Part shown: piece after piece, positions 1-5,514 of the stretch
How positions within the stretch are numbered: the stretch's first letter is position 1
Layout: each line of letters begins with the position of its first letter
Assembly: GCA_025351205.1 (NCBI GenBank)
Contig: JANXWI010000415.1
Coordinates: 1-8,212 of the forward strand
DNA: 8,212 nt
Reading direction: 5' to 3'
Origin: Deinococcus sp.
GTDB lineage: Bacteria; Deinococcota; Deinococci; Deinococcales; Deinococcaceae
Program-made: the position numbers and the translations under genes
Notes under the pieces: generated by a model
Seen by the model: only the letters and a program-made list of their open reading frames with translations
Database searches by the model: none
Told to the model about the DNA's origin: nothing

Positions 1-81
1 GCCCCTGAAACCGACCCTGTTGAAGCGGGCGAACTGATGGCCGATCTGCCCGCTGGCCGTGTGGGTCGCCGCCGCGCCTGA
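1..81 (+). CDS. 3' end of an upstream gene (partial, unidentified)
   Basis: Frame 1 is open from the first base and stops at TGA 79-81, giving 26 residues that end in LPAGRVGRRRA. Almost every third codon position is G or C, as in the real genes of this window, whereas the other two plus-strand frames stop early (within about 36 bases). The fragment is too short to assign to a family. The basic Arg-rich C-terminus is the only visible trait. It could be the last part of an unrelated neighbouring gene or of another gene of the same cluster. No terminator hairpin is visible after its stop codon. Confidence 0.45.
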   Translation, partial: APETDPVEAGELMADLPAGRVGRRRA

Positions 82-135
82 CGTGTCCTGCGCTGTTCTG
101 GCCCCCTCTTGCCTTTTGCCCCGGCCCCTGAAACC
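1..135 (+). repeat. 12-bp direct repeat GCCCCTGAAACC
   Basis: The same 12 bases occur at 1-12, inside the end of the upstream reading frame, and at 124-135 in the leader, just before the weak -10-like CATAGA. The first copy starts at the window edge and may be longer. Function unknown; a chance match in GC-rich DNA is possible. Confidence 0.3.
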
Positions 136-186
136 ATAGAACAGTCTTTCCGCACGATCCTTCCCCCGACCCCGGAGGTCTGTTCT
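93..186. repeat. Three copies of heptamer CTGTTCT/AGAACAG in the leader
   Basis: CTGTTCT occurs at 93-99 and 180-186 (both followed by G), and the exact reverse complement AGAACAG lies between them at 138-144. The spacings between copy starts are 45 and 42 bases. The second and third copies can pair as a 7-bp stem whose 35-base loop includes the GGAGG ribosome site, so the arrangement could act at the DNA level (operator) or at the RNA level (masking initiation). Neither role is demonstrated. Confidence 0.35.
174..178 (+). promoter_or_regulatory. GGAGG ribosome site upstream of the SWIM gene
   Basis: GGAGG is the only strong Shine-Dalgarno match before the SWIM gene. The first in-frame ATG/GTG/TTG is the GTG at 227, 48 bases downstream and too far away. 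An in-frame CTG at 185-187 sits 6 bases after the site and would add 14 residues (about NVAPPHTALSAETV) ahead of the annotated start. This suggests a CTG start or a miscalled start. Confidence 0.45.
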
Positions 187-226
187 GAACGTTGCCCCGC
201 CTCACACCGCCCTGAGCGCCGAAACC

Positions 227-1597
227 GTGCTGGCCCTCGCCCCGGACAGCGCCAGTGCCCAGGCCGCCCGCCAGCTGAGCAGCCCTGGCAAGTGGCCCAC
301 GCTGAATGCCGGTTCCCAGTCAGATGCACAGTTGCCGTCAGATGCACAGTGGTTGTGGGGCGAATGCCAGGGCAGCGGCAGGAAGCCCTACCTGGTGGGC
401 GTCGATCTGCGGACTCCGGAGTACGCCTGCAAATGCAGCTGCCCCAGCCGCAAGTTTCCGTGCAAACACGGGCTGGCGCTGCTGCTGCTGCACGTAGGTG
501 GGCAACAGGGAGCGGGGCAGCAGGGAAGCTGGGGCGCGGCGGCTCCTCCCGAGGTGCTGAGCAAGTGGCTGGAAAGCAGGCGGGCGCGTCAGGATGCGGC
601 GGCTGGACCAGGCGGTGCTGACCCAGAACTCGCCGCGCCTGCAAAGGCCGCAGACCCCGCTGCAAAGGCGAAACGGGAGGCCGCCCGTCACGCCAAAATC
701 GGCAGCGGTCTGGAAGACCTGCACCTGTGGATGCAGGACCTGATCCGGGGCGGCCTGCCCGCCGCCAGGAAGCTGCCCTACAGAACCTGGGACGCCCAGG
801 CCGCCCGCCTGATCGACGCGCAGGCCCCCGGCGCGGCGCGGCTGGTGCGCCAGATTCCGGACCACCTGCATGCCGAGAACGGCGAGGCGCTGCTCTCACA
901 TCTGGGCAAACTGGCGCTGCTGTGCGGGGGCTGGGCCAACCGTGACGCCCTGAGCGATCCCGAGCGGTGGCAACTGCTGAGTGCGCTGGGGCAGCCGCTG
1001 GACAGCGCCGCGCTGCTGGCGGGCCACGGCACCCCGGAAGCCTGGACCGTGATGGGCAGCGTGCAGGAGACAGAAGGGAAACTGGACACCCGCCGCACCT
1101 GGCTGCGGCGGGTACGGGACGGTCAGGCGGCCCTGATTCTCGACTTTGCTCCCAGCGGGCGCGGCTTTACCGTGCCTTCCCTGCCCTCTCTCCAGACGGC
1201 GGCGTTGGGGGTGTGCTTCGTGCCCACGTTGCACCCCGTGCGGGCGCTGCTGGCGGGCGTGCCGGAGCTTCCGGACTGGAGGCCGGAGGTTCCAGACCTG
1301 CCCGCCGCCTCCATTGCCGAGCTATATGCCGCTCACGCCCGGGCACTGGCGCTCGATCCCTGGCTGGAGCGAAGCGCTTTTAGCATCGGGCCGGTGCGGG
1401 TTCTGCCTGATCCTGCTCAGGCACAGGACGCGTTCGGGCATGCCGTGCCGCTCAGTCGGGCCGACCCCTACGCGCTGCTGGCCGAGGCGCGCGGCGGGCC
1501 GCTGAACCTGTTCGGTGAGTGGAACGGCGCAACTTTCACTCCGCTGACAGTTCAACAGGCTGGGCCGGCTCTGAACGACACGGAAGTGCGGGCGTGA
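227..1597 (+). CDS. SWIM zinc-finger protein (YehQ-like)
   Basis: This 456-residue protein carries a SWIM zinc site, CxC-x6-CxH, at C70, C72, C79 and H81, inside the block CKCSCPSRKFPCKHGLALLL. The preceding WGECQGSGRKPY block is typical of SWIM proteins that accompany MoxR-type ATPases. The family probably binds nucleic acid or protein through the zinc site, but its task in this cluster is unknown. The rest (about 90-456) has no domain I recognise; residues 95-150 are Ala/Pro-rich and probably a linker. The GTG at 227 is the first conventional start, yet the good ribosome site (174-178) and the pattern of relatives (a stretch like SAETVLALAPD before the first helix) favour a start near CTG 185, giving about 470 residues. 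It opens a tightly coupled operon: its TGA overlaps the GTG of the next gene. Residues 32-42 contain a small duplication (SDAQLPSDAQ). Confidence 0.85.
   Translation: MLALAPDSASAQAARQLSSPGKWPTLNAGSQSDAQLPSDAQWLWGECQGSGRKPYLVGVDLRTPEYACKCSCPSRKFPCKHGLALLLLHVGGQQGAGQQGSWGAAAPPEVLSKWLESRRARQDAAAGPGGADPELAAPAKAADPAAKAKREAARHAKIGSGLEDLHLWMQDLIRGGLPAARKLPYRTWDAQAARLIDAQAPGAARLVRQIPDHLHAENGEALLSHLGKLALLCGGWANRDALSDPERWQLLSALGQPLDSAALLAGHGTPEAWTVMGSVQETEGKLDTRRTWLRRVRDGQAALILDFAPSGRGFTVPSLPSLQTAALGVCFVPTLHPVRALLAGVPELPDWRPEVPDLPAASIAELYAAHARALALDPWLERSAFSIGPVRVLPDPAQAQDAFGHAVPLSRADPYALLAEARGGPLNLFGEWNGATFTPLTVQQAGPALNDTEVRA
320..350 (+). repeat. In-frame 18-bp duplication in the SWIM gene
   Basis: The 13-mer TCAGATGCACAGT occurs at 320-332 and 338-350, a period of 18 bases, encoding SDAQLP followed by SDAQW. 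The repeat lies just before the conserved WGECQGSG block. It is probably a recent slippage or duplication that lengthens a surface loop by six residues. Confidence 0.6.
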
Positions 1598-3267
1598 GCG
1601 CCGAATCGCAAGCAGGTGAATTGCAGGCCCTGGCTGCCACCTTTCTGCGCGGAACCGCCAGGGCCGAGCTGCCCGCGCTGCCGGGTGGTCCGCTGGGCGA
1701 GGCGCTGGCCCGTGTGCAGCTCCCCACGCCCGAGGAGACCCTGCTGGCCCGCGCGGCGCTGGGTGGCCTGCACTCCCAGGCGGGCCGGGTTCCAGCGAAA
1801 GTCCAGACGCCTGCCCCGGTGTTCGCAGAAGGCGAGACGGAGACGCGCAGGCCCGTGCCAGCCGCGCTGCTGGCCCTGTTTCCATCTCTGATCTATCAGC
1901 CTGAAGTTCTGTATCAGACGCTGGGGCTGCTGAATCAGGCGAACCTGACGCTGCCCGCACCCGCTGCCCTGCCGCTGCTGGCCCTCACGGATGGCGGCAC
2001 CGACGGTCTGAGCGGCCCTCTCTGGGCGCTGCTGGACGAACATGGCCGCTGGCTGGCCCGCCTGAACCCGGAATGGAAGCGCCACGACCCCGCCACGCCG
2101 CCCGACGCGCTGCGGCTGACCCGTCTGCGCCGCGAGTTGGTCGAGGCCCACGCCGCCGACCCGGAAGCCACTGCCGCCGAGCTGCTGTCCCGCTGGCCCA
2201 CCCTGAAGGCCGACGAGCGCCGAACCGTGCTGGGCGCGGTGGCAGGCAGTCTTCATCCGGCAGACTGGCCCCTGCTGCATCTGGCGATCAAGGACAAGCT
2301 GCCCGATCTGAAACGCCGGGCGCTGCTGCTCCAGGGCCACCTGCCGGGCGAGATACAGGACGCGGTGCGGGCCGCGCTGCCGACGTGGTTCAGGCGCGAG
2401 AAAGGAAAGTTGAAGATGGTCGCGGGCCAGTCCGTGGCGGCGCTGGGCCAGCCGGAAGCCAGAGATCGCCGGGATCACGGCGACAGCGAGCTGAGCCGCC
2501 TGCTGGGGGCGTTTCCCACTGCCGAACTGCTGATGTTGCTGGATTTGGATGTGCAGACGCTGTTGAACGCTATCAAGAAGTACATGAGTCAGTCAGGAAA
2601 TCCCCAGCCCTGGCTGGTGCAGGGCACGGAACAGCAGGTGCTCGAAGACCTGGAACGGGCCAGCGTCGGCGGCCTGACGCTGAAGGATCTGGAAGCGCTG
2701 CGACTGGCCGTGACGCCCGACTCGCTGGTGTACTGGCCCCGTGCCCGGCTGGAGGCGCTGCTCTGGGAGGCCACCGCAAAACTGCTGCGCGTTTCTCAGG
2801 AAAACCACGCGCTGGCCTTTCTGGTGCAGAGCTTGACGAGCGCCCTGCCCAGCCTGCCGGACAGCGTGCAGGAGCTGGAGCAGCCGCCGCAGGAATCAAA
2901 AAAGGGGCTGCTCTCGCGGCTGGCCTCGGCCTTCAGACCTGCGCCAGAAACTGCGCGCGACTGGCCCCGGCGCTGGGAAAAGCTGGCCCGCTGGATACAG
3001 GACGAGCTGGTCCGCGAGGTGCAGCATTACGTCTCGCCGCTGCCTGCGTTGCTGAATACCGTGGCGCTGGCCCTCGACCTGTCTCGCCCCGACCCCATCG
3101 GCCCGGAGCCACAGTTGTCGGAAGCTGTGCCGGAAGGAACAAACGAGCAGCAGCAGCACGCCAGGGCCATCGCTCTCTACAGCCAGCAGATGCGGTCCCG
3201 CGCCAGCCTGATCCCCATACTGACGATGCGCCGCCGTGTACAGGGCGCGCTGGCGGAACGGGAATGA
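1594..3267 (+). CDS. DUF5691 family protein
   Basis: This predicted soluble protein has 557 residues. It is Leu/Ala-rich with repeated amphipathic helices, such as the stretch around 200-265 where short helices begin with Arg/Glu and alternate with LL pairs, suggesting a HEAT-like scaffold. The block GRWLARLNPEW at about 151-161 is what I recognise as typical of DUF5691 proteins, which neighbour SWIM and MoxR genes; function unknown. The GTG start at 1594 is chosen because it overlaps the upstream stop as GTGA and has GGAAG seven bases before it. An upstream in-frame ATG at 1519 would only extend the protein through coding sequence of the SWIM gene. Its stop overlaps the next ATG (ATGA, 3264-3267). 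An in-phase A-AAA-AAG heptamer lies at 2898-2904 (residues 435-437, SKK). Likely a scaffold or adaptor for the ATPase, by inference. Confidence 0.8.
   Translation: MSAESQAGELQALAATFLRGTARAELPALPGGPLGEALARVQLPTPEETLLARAALGGLHSQAGRVPAKVQTPAPVFAEGETETRRPVPAALLALFPSLIYQPEVLYQTLGLLNQANLTLPAPAALPLLALTDGGTDGLSGPLWALLDEHGRWLARLNPEWKRHDPATPPDALRLTRLRRELVEAHAADPEATAAELLSRWPTLKADERRTVLGAVAGSLHPADWPLLHLAIKDKLPDLKRRALLLQGHLPGEIQDAVRAALPTWFRREKGKLKMVAGQSVAALGQPEARDRRDHGDSELSRLLGAFPTAELLMLLDLDVQTLLNAIKKYMSQSGNPQPWLVQGTEQQVLEDLERASVGGLTLKDLEALRLAVTPDSLVYWPRARLEALLWEATAKLLRVSQENHALAFLVQSLTSALPSLPDSVQELEQPPQESKKGLLSRLASAFRPAPETARDWPRRWEKLARWIQDELVREVQHYVSPLPALLNTVALALDLSRPDPIGPEPQLSEAVPEGTNEQQQHARAIALYSQQMRSRASLIPILTMRRRVQGALAERE
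2898..2904 (+). other. Slippery heptamer A-AAA-AAG in the DUF5691 gene
   Basis: The reading frame is TCA AAA AAG GGG, so AAAAAAG has exactly the phase required for bacterial -1 ribosomal slippage, as in dnaX. AGGA lies just upstream at 2891-2894. I see no other run of six A in the GC-rich genes. After a -1 shift the frame stays open to 3911 and would continue in register into the downstream gene at 3264. No convincing stimulatory stem is visible downstream, so activity is uncertain. Confidence 0.3.
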
Positions 3268-3911
3268 CGGTTGCAAGGCAGCCGTTCACGCCGCAGCAGC
3301 TGGCGCAGCGCCGCCCCATCTGGGACACGCTGGGCGACCTGTACCTCGACACCGACACCCGCCCCGACCTGCCCCGGATGGCCCGCGTGCTGGCCGAATC
3401 GGGGCTGAGCGTGGCCGAGCTGAACACCATCTGGCAGCGCGAGGTGACGCCCGCACTGATCGACAACCTGAGCTTGGTCGCGGGCGAGTGGGCGTACTTC
3501 CCGCTGGACTGGCTGGAGGGGCGGATTGTGCGGCGGCAAGTCTATCTTCGGCAGCCACACGTGCAGCGGCTCCTGCGCTGGTCGCCTCTCACGCGCTGGC
3601 TGGGCCGCAACTGGCCGGGCGGGATGCAGCCGTCTTTCCAGACGGTCATGGCCCTGTGCGGTGAGCTGCTGGCCCTGCCGGAACCGCAGCGGAAGGCCCG
3701 CGCCGATCTGTGGCAGTGGCTGGCCCACACCTACTACTGGCCCGATACGCCCGTTTTTACAACAGTGCCGCCGGGTGCGGAGCATCTTGGGGCCGTGTTC
3801 GCGCAGCTGGAGCCGCAGCTGCGCCCGCTTCTCGATGCTTCCGACGCCAGAAAGATGCCGCTGGAGCAGCGCTGCGCCCACGTTCTGAAGCTGATCCGGG
3901 GAGACGGATGA
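3264..3911 (+). CDS. Small conserved protein resembling DUF7079
   Basis: This is a 215-residue predicted soluble protein. Its N-terminal part, with PIWDTLGDLYLDTDTRPDL at 18-36 followed by AESGLSVAELNTIWQREV and then NLSLVAGEWAYF at 68-79, follows the pattern of DUF7079-type proteins (an xWxALxDLxLDT start, a Leu-rich helix pair and a VAGxWAxF segment). That assignment is from memory of the pattern and is tentative. The C-terminal half is Trp/Leu-rich, with LTRWLGRNWPGG near 109-120 and WQWLAHTYYWP at 150-160. The ATG at 3264 overlaps the upstream TGA as ATGA. Its own ribosome site is weak (GGCGGAA), so translation probably depends on coupling to the DUF5691 gene. Its stop overlaps the next ATG. 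Function unknown; membership of the complex is inferred from the operon. Confidence 0.72.
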   Translation: MTVARQPFTPQQLAQRRPIWDTLGDLYLDTDTRPDLPRMARVLAESGLSVAELNTIWQREVTPALIDNLSLVAGEWAYFPLDWLEGRIVRRQVYLRQPHVQRLLRWSPLTRWLGRNWPGGMQPSFQTVMALCGELLALPEPQRKARADLWQWLAHTYYWPDTPVFTTVPPGAEHLGAVFAQLEPQLRPLLDASDARKMPLEQRCAHVLKLIRGDG

Positions 3912-4423
3912 CCGCCGAACAGGACACCGCCGGGCAGACGTTGACCGAGCAGACTGTGGACTGGGCCGACCCGGCGGTGCAGGACGGGTATCTGCGCCTT
4001 CACCGACAGGACCAGTGGCGAACCAGCCGTGCGTCTCTGACCGCTCTGGCCCTGCTGACCCTACTCGGCGCGTTCCAGCTCGTGATTTTCCACACCTGGG
4101 TCTGGTTGATCGTCGCCGGAGCCGGGCTGGGCCTGATCCTGCTGCGTGTACAGGTCACACTGGCCCGGCTGCGGAGCTTCCTGCCCGCCACGGGCGGCCT
4201 GACCCGCTACCGCCTGGAAGACCGGACGCTGCACATCCAGAACGCGGCAGGCGACCATGAGATTCCGCTCGGCCAGATGAACAAGTTTCGTTCCTACCCA
4301 GCCGCAATCGTCGTGCAGTACGCCGGAACGTCCACCTTTACCCTTCCCGACGGCCCGCTGCGCCGTGACCTGGAACGCCGCCTCAAGCAACTCCGTTCCA
4401 CCGCCCCAGGAGGCACCCCATGA
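3908..4423 (+). CDS. Two-helix membrane protein with PH/YcxB-like tail
   Basis: This 171-residue protein has a polar N-terminus (1-41) and two hydrophobic segments at about 42-61 and 63-84, separated by a two- or three-residue turn (HTW). The hairpin is followed by a basic stretch and a soluble domain from about 97 to 165. That domain alternates short strands (TRYRLEDRTLHIQ, HEIPLGQMNKF, AAIVVQY, STFTLP) and ends in a basic helix. A membrane hairpin followed by such a beta-rich tail matches YcxB-like and bacterial PH-like proteins; the fold call is inference. ATG 3908 overlaps the preceding stop (ATGA) and has GGGGAG four bases before it. It is the only membrane protein visible here and could tether the ATPase complex to the cytoplasmic membrane. 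Confidence 0.78.
   Translation: MTAEQDTAGQTLTEQTVDWADPAVQDGYLRLHRQDQWRTSRASLTALALLTLLGAFQLVIFHTWVWLIVAGAGLGLILLRVQVTLARLRSFLPATGGLTRYRLEDRTLHIQNAAGDHEIPLGQMNKFRSYPAAIVVQYAGTSTFTLPDGPLRRDLERRLKQLRSTAPGGTP
4408..4413 (+). promoter_or_regulatory. AGGAGG ribosome site of the AAA+ gene
   Basis: AGGAGG lies six bases before ATG 4420, inside the last codons of the membrane-protein gene. It is the best Shine-Dalgarno match among the internal operon starts and suggests the ATPase is made in higher amounts than its upstream neighbours. Confidence 0.75.
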
Positions 4424-5514
4424 CCACCGTTCCTGCACCAGAAGTCCTGCGCGGCCACGCCGAACACGTTTATGCCCATGAACTCTTGGCCCTGGCGCAG
4501 CACGACGCGCACCCGCGCCCGCCGATGTGGAAGCTCAGCCCCAGGGCGGTGCTGACCTACCTGCTGGGCGGCACCTTACCGGACGGCACCGAAATTTCGC
4601 CCAAGTACGTGGGAGAGCGCCGCCTGATGGAAGTGGCGGTGGCGACCCTGGCGACTGACCGGGCGCTGCTGCTGATCGGGGTGCCCGGCACGGCGAAAAG
4701 CTGGGTGAGCGAGCACCTGGCCGCCGCCATTTCCGGCGACAGCACGCTGCTGGTGCAGGGCACGGCGGGCACCGACGAGGGCGCGATCAGGTACGGCTGG
4801 AACTACGCCCGGCTGCTGGCCGAGGGGCCGAGCGAGAAAGCCCTGGTGGAAAGCCCGGTCATGTTCGCCATGCGGGAAGGCAAGATCGCCCGCATCGAGG
4901 AGCTGACCCGCGTGCAGAGCGACGTGCAGGACGCGCTGATCACGGTGCTGTCGGAAAAGACGCTGCCCATTCCAGAACTGAGGACCGAAGTGCAGGCGGT
5001 GCGCGGTTTCAATGTCATCGCGACGGCCAACAACCGCGACAAGGGTGTGAACGAGCTGTCGAGCGCCCTCAAGCGCCGCTTCAATACCGTGGTGCTGCCG
5101 GTGCCGGACAGTCTGGAAGACGAGCTGAGCATCGTGACCCGGCGCGTGGAGCAGCTGGGCCGCAGCCTGGGCCTGCCCGCCGTGCCGCCAGCGCTGGAAG
5201 AGGTGCGGCGCGTGGTGACGGTATTCCGCGAACTGAGGGCCGGGCTGACCGAGGACGGCAAGACCAAGTTGAAAAGCCCCAGCGGGTCGCTGAGCACCGC
5301 CGAGGCCATCAGCGTGGTCAATCAGGGGCTGACGCTCAGCGTGCATTTCGGAGACGGCACGTTGAGGGCGCGTGACGTGGCAAGCAGTTTGGTCGGCGCG
5401 GTCATCAAAGACCCGGTGCAGGACAGGGCCGTGTGGAACGAATACTTGGAGATTGCCATCAAGAAGCGCGACGGATGGAAGGAGTTTTATGCAGCTTGTC
5501 GGGAGGAGAGCTGA
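4420..5514 (+). CDS. MoxR-type AAA+ ATPase, YehL-like
   Basis: This 364-residue cytoplasmic ATPase is probably hexameric and acts as a remodelling chaperone for partner proteins. Walker A is GVPGTAKS at 87-94 with K93 and S94. The Walker B position reads IARIEEL at 156-162, so an IEE replaces the usual DE motif. Sensor 1 is ATANNRDKG at 201-209 with N204/N205, and the arginine-finger region is LKRRFN at 217-222. A compact helical lid follows (about 260-355), including SPSGSLSTAEA at 286-296. This layout is that of the YehL branch of MoxR ATPases, which co-occur with SWIM, DUF5682 and VWA proteins. ATG 4420 is fixed by the ATGA overlap and the AGGAGG site. The gene ends in ...YAACREES, and its TGA shares one base with the ATG of the inserted gene. 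The natural client is unknown; the DUF5682 and VWA proteins are candidates. Confidence 0.93.
   Translation: MTTVPAPEVLRGHAEHVYAHELLALAQHDAHPRPPMWKLSPRAVLTYLLGGTLPDGTEISPKYVGERRLMEVAVATLATDRALLLIGVPGTAKSWVSEHLAAAISGDSTLLVQGTAGTDEGAIRYGWNYARLLAEGPSEKALVESPVMFAMREGKIARIEELTRVQSDVQDALITVLSEKTLPIPELRTEVQAVRGFNVIATANNRDKGVNELSSALKRRFNTVVLPVPDSLEDELSIVTRRVEQLGRSLGLPAVPPALEEVRRVVTVFRELRAGLTEDGKTKLKSPSGSLSTAEAISVVNQGLTLSVHFGDGTLRARDVASSLVGAVIKDPVQDRAVWNEYLEIAIKKRDGWKEFYAACREES
5502..5506 (+). promoter_or_regulatory. GGAGG ribosome site of the zinc-site cargo gene
   Basis: GGAGG within GGGAGGAGAG lies inside the last codons of the AAA+ gene and seven bases before ATG 5514, which itself overlaps the stop as TGATG. 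The low-GC gene thus has a strong site supplied by GC-rich host-like sequence, and translation is expected to be coupled to the ATPase. Confidence 0.7.

Larger units (their letters stand above)
82..226 (+). promoter_or_regulatory. Operon leader with repeated heptamer and ribosome site
   Basis: This roughly 145-base stretch separates the end of the upstream frame from the GTG of the SWIM gene. It should carry the operon promoter if there is one. It contains CTGTTCT at 93-99 and 180-186 and its reverse complement AGAACAG at 138-144, a GGAGG at 174-178, and the near-palindrome GTTC-T-GAAC at 182-190. A weak -10-like CATAGA lies at 135-140, but no -35 box sits at a good distance, so no promoter is called. 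The repeated heptamers could be operator half-sites; that is inference. Confidence 0.4.

Noticed and set aside
109..140. Possible promoter TTGCCT ... CATAGA
   Set aside because: The spacing is 20 bases and both boxes match poorly; alternative -35 positions give 13 or 14 bases. Not enough for a promoter call.
109..621. 170-codon plus-strand frame overlapping the SWIM gene start
   Set aside because: The product is Arg/Ala/Gly-rich without motifs and overlaps the SWIM motif coding sequence in another frame.
2073..3263. Long open frame on the plus strand upstream of the 215-residue protein
   Set aside because: It lies wholly inside the DUF5691 gene in another frame, its product is rich in Ala/Gly/Arg/Pro, and the ATGA overlap at 3264 marks the true start. 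It is kept only as the possible -1 frame of the slippery-site finding.
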